Assembly: GCA_007128075.1 (NCBI GenBank)
Contig: SKYD01000151.1
Location: 1 to 5,739, forward strand
Source of the DNA: Thiorhodovibrio sp.
GTDB taxonomy: Bacteria > Pseudomonadota > Gammaproteobacteria > Chromatiales > Chromatiaceae
Length of the DNA stretch: 5,739 nucleotides
Direction of reading: 5' to 3'
Shown here piece after piece: positions 1-4,208 of this stretch. The notes below the pieces were generated by a model. That model was not told the origin of the DNA and ran no database searches. It saw nothing but the letters and a program-made list of their open reading frames with translations. Position 1 is the stretch's first letter; each line of letters begins with the position of its first letter. The position numbers were made by a program, and so were the translations under genes.

Positions 1-2
1 AA

Positions 3-938
3 ATGAATGTGTTCACTTCTCACACGGAAACGGCGAATCCTTCGGTGCTTATCGTGGATGATGTTTCCACCAACATTCAAATTTTAGCCGAAGCACTGAA
101 AGCGGATTATCGGATTCGGGTGGCGAATCATGGGGCAAAAGCATTGGAGGTGGCGTTTTCAGAGCAGCCGCCAGATCTGATTTTGCTCGATATTATGATG
201 CCAGAAATGGATGGCTATGAGGTCTGCCAGGCACTCAAAGAAAATCCTAAAACCAACACCATTCCGGTGATCTTTGTCACCGCAAAAAACAGTGTTGAGG
301 ATGAGGCTTATGGGCTGAACATCGGGGCGGTGGATTATATCACCAAACCGTTTCATCTTCCTATTGTGCGGGCGCGGGTCAAAACCCACATCAATCTCAA
401 GCTCAAAACCAATTTACTAGAACAGCTCGCGCTCATTGATGGTTTGACTTATATCCCTAATCGTCGCCGCTTTGATCAGCTCCTCCAACAAGAGTGGGAA
501 CGGGCAGTGCGTGAAAAGCAGCCGCTGGCACTTGCTATGCTAGATGTTGATTATTTTAAACTTTACAATGATAACTATGGTCACGGAGCGGGTGATGATT
601 GTCTGCGGCAGGTGGCGCGAGCATTGCAGCAGGCACTTAAACGCCCCGCTGACACGATTGCCCGCTACGGTGGCGAAGAATTCGCGCTGTTAATACCCAA
701 CACCGATAGTGAAGGTGCGCTGGTCATTGCCGAACGCGCCCGCGAAGCAGTGATTGCGCAGCAACTCAGGCATGAATATTCTCAGATTGCCGATTATGTC
801 AGCGTCAGCATTGGTCTAGCGGCAACCCACCCCCAGCCATCAGCCCAAGCAGACTCTCTGTTACGCGCCGCTGATGATGCGTTGTATGTAGCTAAAGCCA
901 ATGGGCGCAACCGTGTTCATCTTAACCACGATGGGTAG
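3..938 (+). CDS. Response regulator with REC and GGDEF domains (diguanylate cyclase)
   Basis: Predicted cytoplasmic two-component response regulator that makes cyclic di-GMP from two GTP when its receiver domain is phosphorylated. The REC domain covers about residues 13-130, with the acidic pair D19/D20, the phospho-acceptor D63 in LLDIMMPEMDG, T94 and K115 in TKPF. A short helical linker leads to the GGDEF domain at about 146-308, which opens with DGLTYIPNRRRFD. Metal-binding aspartates lie in LDVDYF (D181, D183) and the active-site signature is GGEEF at 223-227. RPAD at 214-217, five residues before GGEEF, fits the inhibitory RxxD I-site, so both catalysis and product feedback look intact. 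No membrane segment is visible. The ATG at base 3 sits at the window edge, so an upstream start or an overlapping partner gene (for example a sensor kinase) cannot be excluded. It converges on the antenna operon; no functional link between them is shown. Confidence 0.93.
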   Translation: MNVFTSHTETANPSVLIVDDVSTNIQILAEALKADYRIRVANHGAKALEVAFSEQPPDLILLDIMMPEMDGYEVCQALKENPKTNTIPVIFVTAKNSVEDEAYGLNIGAVDYITKPFHLPIVRARVKTHINLKLKTNLLEQLALIDGLTYIPNRRRFDQLLQQEWERAVREKQPLALAMLDVDYFKLYNDNYGHGAGDDCLRQVARALQQALKRPADTIARYGGEEFALLIPNTDSEGALVIAERAREAVIAQQLRHEYSQIADYVSVSIGLAATHPQPSAQADSLLRAADDALYVAKANGRNRVHLNHDG

Positions 939-961
939 ATGCTGCTTTCTGATGCCCTCCC

Positions 962-1001
962 AAAAAAATAAACCCGTTCGGCAACAATGCACCGAACGGG
1001 T
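962..1001 (-). terminator. Rho-independent terminator of the puc array
   Basis: A perfect 10-bp stem, ACCCGTTCGG (972-981) and CCGAACGGGT (992-1001), encloses a 10-nt loop. Read on the minus strand, the stem is followed by TTATTTTTTT (971-962), the classic U-tract. It lies 31 bases beyond the last antenna stop codon. On the plus strand the stem is followed by TCATCAGG, so it is oriented for the antenna transcript and not for the cyclase. It is the only hairpin in the array that has a U-tract. Confidence 0.9.
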
Positions 1002-1032
1002 CATCAGGGGGTTACCCTAACTGGTCGTTAAA

Positions 1033-1203
1033 TTAGTTAACGAACAGCATTCCCTGCGGAACGATGGCGAAAACAGCAGCGTGAACTGCGATGCCAAGGA
1101 TCAACAGCGAGAACAGGATTGGCATTAACCAAGTGGAAGGATTAACAACCATCCAGATTTTCCAATCGTCTTGGGGGTTTTGGGGTCTTGCGATTTCAGC
1201 CAT
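1033..1203 (-). CDS. pucA: LH2 antenna alpha polypeptide, MAE/GMLFVN class, pair 6
   Basis: A 56-residue LH2 alpha and the last gene of the array. The N-terminus MAEIARPQNPQDDWKIW (B800-type ligand D13) is of the class of pairs 2 and 3, while the second half (NPSTWLMPILFSLL to PQGMLFVN, B850 ligand H41) is the same as pair 5. It thus represents the fourth combination of N- and C-terminal modules. M52 stands in the place of molischianum alpha-Trp45. The SD is AGAGGA, about eight bases before the ATG. The stop codon lies in a 6-bp hairpin (1026-1042) and the operon terminator follows 31 bases on. Confidence 0.92.
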   Translation of the reverse strand: MAEIARPQNPQDDWKIWMVVNPSTWLMPILFSLLILGIAVHAAVFAIVPQGMLFVN

Positions 1204-1256
1204 GAGTATATCCTCTGGTGTTTAAAGTGAACAATGCGAAACGGTTGTTACCGCGC

Positions 1257-1382
1257 TTAGAACCAGGGCTTGCCGCCGATGGCCAGAATGTGAGCAAGTG
1301 CTGCTAAACCGACGAATGCGGTGTAGGTAATTTTCCATTGCTCATGGAATTCTTTTGCTTGATCAGGTGTTAATCCAGACAT
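1257..1382 (-). CDS. pucB: LH2 antenna beta polypeptide, short class, pair 6
   Basis: A 41-residue LH2 beta, MSGLTPDQAKEFHE, with H13, the span ITYTAFVGLAALAH containing the B850 ligand H31, and the GGKPWF end. Its core matches the long beta of pair 5 exactly, whereas its missing N-terminal extension matches pairs 2 and 3. The SD is TGGAGA, about nine bases before the ATG. The alpha gene follows after 53 nt. Confidence 0.93.
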   Translation of the reverse strand: MSGLTPDQAKEFHEQWKITYTAFVGLAALAHILAIGGKPWF

Positions 1383-1481
1383 TTTACTATCTCCACAATT
1401 GAGAGTGAACACCTAAGCCGACGACATGTCGACTTATGCTTGTTTGTGCAGATGGTTTATATCACCATCTGGCAACAAAAA
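1383..1481 (-). other. Spacer between pairs 5 and 6 with a stem-loop
   Basis: A perfect 8-bp stem, CAGATGGT (1449-1456) with ACCATCTG (1464-1471), lies 10 nt after the alpha 5 stop codon, with a 7-nt loop. Further on is the 10-bp palindrome CGACATGTCG (1422-1431). No U-tract follows either on the minus strand, so they are more likely stability or processing elements. Confidence 0.55.
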
Positions 1482-1655
1482 TTAGTTAACGAACAACATG
1501 CCCTGCGGTACGATCGCAAAGACCGCAGCGTGAACTGCAATGCCCAGGATCAGCAGCGAGAACAGGATTGGCATCAGCCAAGTTGAAGGATTAACAACCA
1601 TCCAAATGCGATAGTCTTGTTCGGATGGGTTGTATTTGGTGATATCTGGAAACAT
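1482..1655 (-). CDS. pucA: LH2 antenna alpha polypeptide, MF/GMLFVN class, pair 5
   Basis: A 57-residue LH2 alpha. The N-terminus MFPDITKYNPSEQDYRIW has D14 as the presumed B800 ligand; NPSTWLMP leads into the span and H42 in IAVHAAVF is the B850 ligand. It ends PQGMLFVN without the tail seen in pair 1. M53 is in the place of molischianum alpha-Trp45. From the membrane entry onward it is the same protein as the alpha of pair 6, although the N-termini are of different classes. The SD is AAGAGGA, about eight bases before the ATG. Confidence 0.92.
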   Translation of the reverse strand: MFPDITKYNPSEQDYRIWMVVNPSTWLMPILFSLLILGIAVHAAVFAIVPQGMLFVN

Positions 1656-1684
1656 GATGTTGTCCTCTTAAAAATAGCTACGAA

Positions 1685-1828
1685 TTAAAACCAAGGCTTG
1701 CCGCCAATAGCCAAAATATGAGCAAGTGCTGCCAGACCGACGAATGCGGTGTAGGTAATTTTCCACTGCTCATGGAATTCTTTTGCTTGATCAGGGGTCA
1801 GACCCGATAAACTTTTTTGCTCTGCCAT
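1685..1828 (-). CDS. pucB: LH2 antenna beta polypeptide, long class, pair 5
   Basis: A 47-residue LH2 beta with the MAEQKSLSGLT N-terminus, H19, the span ITYTAFVGLAALAH with the B850 ligand H37, and the GGKPWF end. The I-T and G-L residues in the span are those of pair 6, not of the other long betas, which suggests sequence exchange with the neighbour. The ribosome site is the poorest in the array: TTGGATTGTAAAGAATT precedes the ATG, with GGA about 12 nt away and within a possible hairpin. Lower translation than the other betas is inferred. The alpha gene follows after 29 nt. Confidence 0.92.
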   Translation of the reverse strand: MAEQKSLSGLTPDQAKEFHEQWKITYTAFVGLAALAHILAIGGKPWF

Positions 1829-1962
1829 AATTCTTTACAATCCAAATCAATACATGATTGTGAGTCAATTGTCAGCTCAATACCTGAACTTAATCAAGTA
1901 TTGAGCTGTTACCTAAAACGATCACAAAGGCTGTGTCGTTATGCCCGACTAGAAACTAGTCG
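1829..1962 (-). other. Spacer between pairs 4 and 5 with stem-loops
   Basis: In transcription order there are four hairpins: CGACTAG (1946-1952) with CTAGTCG (1956-1962) around a 3-nt loop, overlapping the last codons of alpha 4; AACGA-CACA (1917-1926, one bulged base) with TGTGTCGTT (1932-1940); CAGCTCAATAC (1873-1883) with GTATTGAGCTG (1898-1908), an 11-bp stem; and ACAATC (1837-1842) with GATTGT (1856-1861). The last sits directly before beta 5 and includes the only GGA in its ribosome-binding region. None has a U-tract on the minus strand. Confidence 0.6.
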
Positions 1963-2129
1963 ATGAAAGGAAGTGCTGTCGGAACAACACTTAAAACTGC
2001 CGCATGAACCGCGAGAGCGGTCAATAAAACGGTGATCAAGATGGGCATCAACCATTTGGCAGGATTGACCACTAACCAAATGCGATAATCTTGTTCAGAT
2101 GGGTTATATTTTGTGACATCTGGGAACAT
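1956..2129 (-). CDS. pucA: LH2 antenna alpha polypeptide, MF/PFID hybrid class, pair 4
   Basis: A 57-residue LH2 alpha. The N-terminus MFPDVTKYNPSEQDYRIW belongs to the same type as pair 5 and carries D14 as the presumed B800 ligand. The C-terminal half (LITVLLTALAVHAAVLSVV, then PTALPFID) belongs to the type of pairs 2 and 3, with H42 as the B850 ligand. It is therefore a natural hybrid within the array. It has NPAKW at the membrane entry where the others have NPSTW or NPATW. The SD is AAGAGGA, overlapping the preceding stop. The stop codon TAG lies inside a 7-bp hairpin (1946-1962). Confidence 0.92.
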   Translation of the reverse strand: MFPDVTKYNPSEQDYRIWLVVNPAKWLMPILITVLLTALAVHAAVLSVVPTALPFID

Positions 2130-2141
2130 AGTCGTATCCTC

Positions 2142-2285
2142 TTAAAACCAAGGTTTGCCGCCAATGGCCAAAATGTGAGCAAGTGCTGCAATACCGACAA
2201 ACGCGGTATAAACAATTTTCCATTGCTCATGAAATTCTTTTGCTTGATCAGGTGTCAAGCCTGACAAACTTTTTTGCTCTGCCAT
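2142..2285 (-). CDS. pucB: LH2 antenna beta polypeptide, long class, pair 4
   Basis: A 47-residue LH2 beta with the MAEQKSLSGLT N-terminus, H19, the span IVYTAFVGIAALAH carrying the B850 ligand H37, and the GGKPWF end. The protein is identical to the beta of pair 1, while the DNA differs at many third positions. The SD is AGAGGT, about eight bases before the ATG. Its stop codon lies only 12 nt from the next start and the TAA forms part of the TAAGAGGA ribosome site of the alpha gene, so the two are probably translationally coupled. This is the tightest pair in the array. Confidence 0.93.
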   Translation of the reverse strand: MAEQKSLSGLTPDQAKEFHEQWKIVYTAFVGIAALAHILAIGGKPWF

Positions 2286-2374
2286 CGAGTTTACCTCTTT
2301 TGTCTTTTGACTCAATGTCTAAATAGATTTAAGACATTGAGTCGTTATTTCGAATGATTGCCGTGTGCTGTTCT
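2286..2374 (-). other. Spacer between pairs 3 and 4 with a 12-bp stem-loop
   Basis: This short spacer (89 nt) is dominated by one perfect 12-bp stem, GACTCAATGTCT (2309-2320) with AGACATTGAGTC (2332-2343), with an 11-nt A/T-rich loop that can itself partly pair. On the minus strand it is followed by AAAAGACAAAAGAGG, which is purine-rich and not a U-tract, and this leads straight into the ribosome site of the next beta gene. It is likely an mRNA stability or processing element. Confidence 0.62.
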
Positions 2375-2545
2375 TTAGTCAATGAACGGCAGGACGGTAG
2401 GCGCAACACTCAAGATTGCTGCATGGACAGCAAGTGCTGTCACTAATACGGTGATCAGGATTGGAATTAACCAAGTGGCAGGATTAACCACCATCCAGAT
2501 TTTCCAGTCGTCTTGAGGGTTTTGGGGTTTTGGTGCTTCAGCCAT
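2375..2545 (-). CDS. pucA: LH2 antenna alpha polypeptide, MAE/PFID class, pair 3
   Basis: A 56-residue LH2 alpha. The N-terminus MAEAPKPQNPQDDWKIW holds the B800-type ligand D13, the membrane entry reads NPATWL, and H41 in LAVHAAIL is the B850 ligand. The C-terminus is PTVLPFID. It is nearly the same as the pair 2 alpha, with A23 and A48 as visible differences, and it has the same Leu in place of the H-bonding Trp45. The SD is a very good AAGGAG, seven bases before the ATG, the strongest ribosome site among the alphas. Confidence 0.92.
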   Translation of the reverse strand: MAEAPKPQNPQDDWKIWMVVNPATWLIPILITVLVTALAVHAAILSVAPTVLPFID

Positions 2546-2590
2546 GGGATCACTCCTTAATGAGTTTGTGAATAGGTGCAGCGTAATCGC

Positions 2591-2716
2591 TTAGAACCAA
2601 GGCTTGCCGCCAATGGCCAGGATGTGAGCCAGAGCTGCAATACCGACAAATGCGGTATAAGTAATTTTCCACTGCTCATGGAATTCTTTTGCTTGATCGG
2701 GAGTAAGACCTGACAT
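2591..2716 (-). CDS. pucB: LH2 antenna beta polypeptide, short class, pair 3
   Basis: A 41-residue LH2 beta with the same protein sequence as the beta of pair 2 but a few synonymous base changes, for example in the codons around the membrane span. The conserved H13 and the B850 ligand H31 are present, and the protein ends GGKPWF. The start is supported by the SD CGGAGA, about nine bases upstream of the ATG. A reading frame on the same strand at 2557-2787 covers this gene out of register and is not real. The alpha gene follows after 45 nt. Confidence 0.93.
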   Translation of the reverse strand: MSGLTPDQAKEFHEQWKITYTAFVGIAALAHILAIGGKPWF

Positions 2717-2898
2717 TGTTTCATCTCCGAGTAGTGAAGCGTCGATAGCACATGCGCTTCGTTTTGAATAAACAGATACTTAAACATAGTATCTGCGCTT
2801 AACTGCTCGACCTTAATCTCTTAAACCTAACTTTTTAAGGTCGAAACCCCAACTTCAATTCTTTATTTTAGAGACTATTTAGTCTCTTAAAATAGCAC
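2717..2898 (-). other. Spacer between pairs 2 and 3 with four stem-loops
   Basis: This is the longest inter-pair spacer (182 nt). In transcription order it holds AGAGACT (2870-2876) with AGTCTCT (2881-2887), extended by A/T pairs past a one-base bulge; TCGACCTTAA (2807-2816) with TTAAGGTCGA (2835-2844), a 10-bp stem; CAGATACT (2773-2780) with AGTATCTG (2788-2795); and GAAGCG (2736-2741) with CGCTTC (2755-2760). None has a U-tract on the minus strand. No open frame with antenna features and no clear promoter were found here. Confidence 0.6.
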
Positions 2899-3069
2899 TT
2901 AGTCGATAAACGGCAGAACTGTTGGAACCACACTCAAGATCGCTGCATGAACTGCAAGTGCAGTCACCAATACGGTGATCAGGATTGGAATCAACCAAGT
3001 GGAAGGATTAACCACCATCCAGATTTTCCAATCGTCTTGAGGATTTTGAGGTTTTGGGATATCGGCCAT
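2899..3069 (-). CDS. pucA: LH2 antenna alpha polypeptide, MAE/PFID class, pair 2
   Basis: A 56-residue LH2 alpha. The N-terminus MADIPKPQNPQDDWKIW carries D13, equivalent to the B800-ligating Asp6 of molischianum, followed by the conserved NPSTWL at the membrane entry. H41, 28 residues after D13, is the B850 ligand in LAVHAAIL. The C-terminus is short, PTVLPFID. L52 occupies the place of molischianum alpha-Trp45, so that hydrogen bond to the bacteriochlorophyll acetyl group is not available. The SD is GGAG, seven to eight bases before the ATG. It differs from the pair 3 alpha at only a few positions (for example S23 against A, V48 against A), so these two pairs look like a recent duplication. 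Confidence 0.92.
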   Translation of the reverse strand: MADIPKPQNPQDDWKIWMVVNPSTWLIPILITVLVTALAVHAAILSVVPTVLPFID

Positions 3070-3116
3070 GGATTACTCCATTGATGATTTGGTGACAAAA
3101 AAGAAAGCGTGATCGC

Positions 3117-3242
3117 TTAGAACCAGGGCTTGCCGCCAATGGCCAAAATGTGAGCGAGTGCTGCAATACCGACAAATGCGGTATAGGTAATTTTCCACTG
3201 TTCATGGAATTCTTTTGCTTGATCGGGAGTAAGACCTGACAT
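3117..3242 (-). CDS. pucB: LH2 antenna beta polypeptide, short class, pair 2
   Basis: A 41-residue LH2 beta, starting directly at MSGLTPDQAKEFHE; it lacks the six-residue MAEQKS extension of pairs 1, 4 and 5. The conserved H13, the span from about 18 to 36, the B850 ligand H31 in A-x-x-x-H and the GGKPWF end are all present. The start is set by TTGGAGAA upstream (SD GGAG, about ten bases before the ATG). A longer minus-strand reading frame over the same bases (3008-3256) is out of frame and has no antenna features. The protein is identical to the beta of pair 3. The alpha gene follows after 47 nt. Confidence 0.93.
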   Translation of the reverse strand: MSGLTPDQAKEFHEQWKITYTAFVGIAALAHILAIGGKPWF

Positions 3243-3389
3243 TCTCTATTCTCCAAGTTACGGTGATGAAGTGTCGGTAATCGACAACCTTCTTTATTAG
3301 GTACTAGCGAGTACCTGGTCTCGGTGCCTCAAATTTAGGAGGCTGAGTTAAATGAGAAACTCAGCACACCTAAAGTGAAGAATCAGCAA
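3243..3389 (-). other. Spacer between pairs 1 and 2 with stem-loops
   Basis: This 147-nt spacer holds three perfect hairpins: GCTGAGTT (3342-3349) with AACTCAGC (3358-3365), AGGTACT (3299-3305) with AGTACCT (3310-3316) around an AGCG loop, and TGTCG (3272-3276) with CGACA (3282-3286). A further GCCTC/GAGGC pairing at 3326-3343 competes with the first. None is followed by a U-tract on the minus strand. They therefore look like mRNA 3'-end stabilisers or processing sites, not terminators. Such intercistronic hairpins are known to set subunit ratios in puf and puc messages. Confidence 0.6.
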
Positions 3390-3626
3390 TTATTCGACTG
3401 CTTCTTCAACCGCTGCTGCGGCTTCTTCTACAACAGCGGCAACTGGAGCACTGTCGTTTACAAATAGCATGCCTTCTGGGACAATCGAAAAGACTGCTGC
3501 ATGAACAGCAATTGCCAGAATCAGCAGCGAGAGCATGATTGGTATCAGCCAAGTAGAAGGATTAACCACCATCCAGATGCGATAATCTTGCTCTTGGGGC
3601 TTGTAATTCATGACTTTTTCAAACAT
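3390..3626 (-). CDS. pucA: LH2 antenna alpha polypeptide with long C-terminal tail, pair 1
   Basis: Alpha subunit of the LH2 ring, 78 residues, against 56-57 for the other five alphas here. The N-terminus reads MFEKVMNYKPQEQDYRIW. D14 aligns with the B800-ligating Asp6 of molischianum alpha, and H42, exactly 28 residues later as in that protein, is the B850 ligand in the single membrane span (about 26-49). The core ends GMLFVN like pairs 5 and 6. A 21-residue tail rich in Ala, Glu and Val follows (DSAPVAAVVEE onward), which none of the other five has. The SD is AGAGGA, about eight bases before the ATG. As the first alpha in the operon it may be the most abundant. The tail lies on the periplasmic side and might be trimmed, as happens in some antenna alphas; that is inference. 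Confidence 0.92.
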   Translation of the reverse strand: MFEKVMNYKPQEQDYRIWMVVNPSTWLIPIMLSLLILAIAVHAAVFSIVPEGMLFVNDSAPVAAVVEEAAAAVEEAVE

Positions 3627-3680
3627 TGACTTTTCCTCTGTGGAAGCCTTAAACGGTTACGGGGTGCGAATTAAGTTCGC

Positions 3681-3824
3681 TTAGAACCAGGGCTTGCCGC
3701 CGATGGCCAGGATATGAGCCAGTGCCGCAATACCGACAAACGCGGTATAAACAATTTTCCACTGCTCATGGAATTCTTTTGCTTGATCAGGAGTTAGACC
3801 AGAAAGACTTTTTTGCTCTGCCAT
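3681..3824 (-). CDS. pucB: LH2 antenna beta polypeptide, pair 1
   Basis: A 47-residue single-span antenna protein of the inner membrane; beta partners alpha in the LH2 ring and binds B850-type bacteriochlorophyll. The protein starts MAEQKSLSGLTPDQAKEFHE and has the conserved H19 near the cytoplasmic face. The membrane span runs from about 24 to 42, with the chlorophyll ligand H37 in the A-x-x-x-H motif (A33-H37). It ends GGKPWF; W46 matches beta-Trp44 of Phaeospirillum molischianum LH2. The W-x-W usual just before K/R-P-W is replaced by AIGG. The start is fixed by GGAGGG eight to nine bases upstream. It is the promoter-proximal gene, with alpha following after 54 nt. The protein is identical to the beta of pair 4. 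A pufB (LH1) identity is unlikely because no reaction-centre genes follow. Confidence 0.93.
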   Translation of the reverse strand: MAEQKSLSGLTPDQAKEFHEQWKIVYTAFVGIAALAHILAIGGKPWF

Positions 3825-3857
3825 TGAAATTCCCTCCAAATTCGGGTTTTATAACTT

Positions 3858-3879
3858 GCCGCCCTCATCAGGGTGCGGC
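3858..3879 (-). promoter_or_regulatory. Stem-loop in the pucB leader
   Basis: On the minus strand the leader folds as GCCG, a 2-nt bulge, CCCT, loop GATG, AGGG, CGGC: eight pairs, about 34 nt before the pucB start. A second small hairpin with five perfect pairs, CCCGG (3924-3928) and CCGGG (3933-3937), lies further upstream in the same leader. They may protect the 5' end of the puc mRNA; no known riboswitch class is recognised. Confidence 0.4.
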
Positions 3880-3973
3880 GATAATCATCTCGACCTCAAT
3901 CCAAGGCCGCGATGTGCGTAATTCCCGGATCACCGGGGGGAGCCATCCGCTTGCTCATCACTCGTCCATTGGT

Positions 3974-3991
3974 TGTCAGTTTAGCCTGACA
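3974..3991. promoter_or_regulatory. PpsR/CrtJ-type operator over the puc -10
   Basis: TGTCAGTTTAGCCTGACA is a perfect TGT-N12-ACA site whose arms (TGTCAG and CTGACA) are fully palindromic. PpsR/CrtJ represses photosynthesis genes under oxygen at this motif in other purple bacteria. It covers the predicted puc -10 box. Whether this genome encodes PpsR is not visible here. Confidence 0.75.
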
Positions 3992-4005
3992 GAAATAAAT
4001 GTCAA
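3978..4005 (-). promoter_or_regulatory. Predicted sigma70-type promoter of the pucBA array
   Basis: On the minus strand there is a perfect -35 TTGACA (4005-4000), a 16-bp spacer and TAAACT (3983-3978; 4 of 6 matches to TATAAT) as -10. The start of transcription would be near 3971, giving a leader of about 147 nt. An A8 tract (4027-4020) lies about 15 bp upstream of the -35. The two boxes fall inside the two TGT-N12-ACA operators. Confidence 0.65.
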
Positions 4006-4017
4006 CCTTAATGTACA
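4000..4017. promoter_or_regulatory. Second PpsR/CrtJ-type operator over the puc -35
   Basis: TGTCAACCTTAATGTACA is a second TGT-N12-ACA site, separated from the first by exactly 8 bp. Two such palindromes 8 bp apart across -10 and -35 is the arrangement described for cooperative CrtJ binding at the Rhodobacter capsulatus bchC promoter. The inner bases are less symmetric than in the first site, so it may be the weaker half. Confidence 0.7.
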
Positions 4018-4122
4018 TATTTTTTTTACAGCCGCCAAAACAGGGGGGCTGATGGGGGCGGTGCGGTGCATCTTAGGCCCAAAAAGTCATTGTTTATTTT
4101 GGTTTTTTAATTTAGCTGCACC

Positions 4123-4196
4123 CACGGCGACCGCCTTGGTCGAGGGAGCGATTTCGTTGAGATTTCGAGGCAAATCGCCGTTTCGCGGTCGCCGTG
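4123..4196. repeat. 74-bp nested inverted repeat
   Basis: A perfect 12-bp inverted repeat, CACGGCGACCGC (4123-4134) and GCGGTCGCCGTG (4185-4196), encloses a 50-bp centre that itself contains a 7-bp inverted repeat, GCGATTT (4148-4154) and AAATCGC (4172-4178). No T-run follows either arm on its own strand, so it does not look like an intrinsic terminator. It could be a REP-like palindromic element or a binding or cruciform structure between the two promoters. Confidence 0.6.
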
Positions 4197-4208
4197 ATGG
4201 TTGCGTTA

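Larger units (their letters stand above)
1033..3824 (-). repeat. Tandem array of six pucBA pairs
   Basis: Six beta/alpha antenna gene pairs lie head to tail on the minus strand. The beta starts are at 3824, 3242, 2716, 2285, 1828 and 1382, giving unit lengths of 582, 526, 431, 457 and 446 bp. Coding parts are strongly similar, while the spacers between pairs (89-182 bp) are different in sequence and each contains stem-loops. No pufL, pufM, pucC or other gene is interspersed. Beta-to-alpha gaps are 54, 47, 45, 12, 29 and 53 nt. One strong promoter region upstream of pair 1 and one terminator after pair 6 suggest a single long transcript, although internal promoters cannot be ruled out. Confidence 0.9.

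Noticed and set aside
159..389. A 76-codon minus-strand frame inside the cyclase
   Set aside because: It is antisense to the well-conserved REC domain and has no features of its own.
3008..3256. An 82-codon minus-strand frame over pair 2
   Set aside because: It is out of register with the antenna beta and alpha of pair 2, which have clear motifs and SD sites. A similar frame at 2557-2787 over pair 3 arises only because the pairs are repeated.
3299..3365. Inter-pair hairpins as Rho-independent terminators
   Set aside because: No U-tract follows these stems on the transcribed strand, unlike the one at 962-1001; stability or processing is a better explanation.
1033..3824. The repeats considered as a CRISPR-like array, or as LH1 pufBA genes
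   Set aside because: The units are 430-580 bp and encode antenna proteins, so it is not CRISPR. There are no pufL, pufM or pufC genes following, and the alphas carry the B800-type Asp, so LH2 (puc) fits better than LH1.
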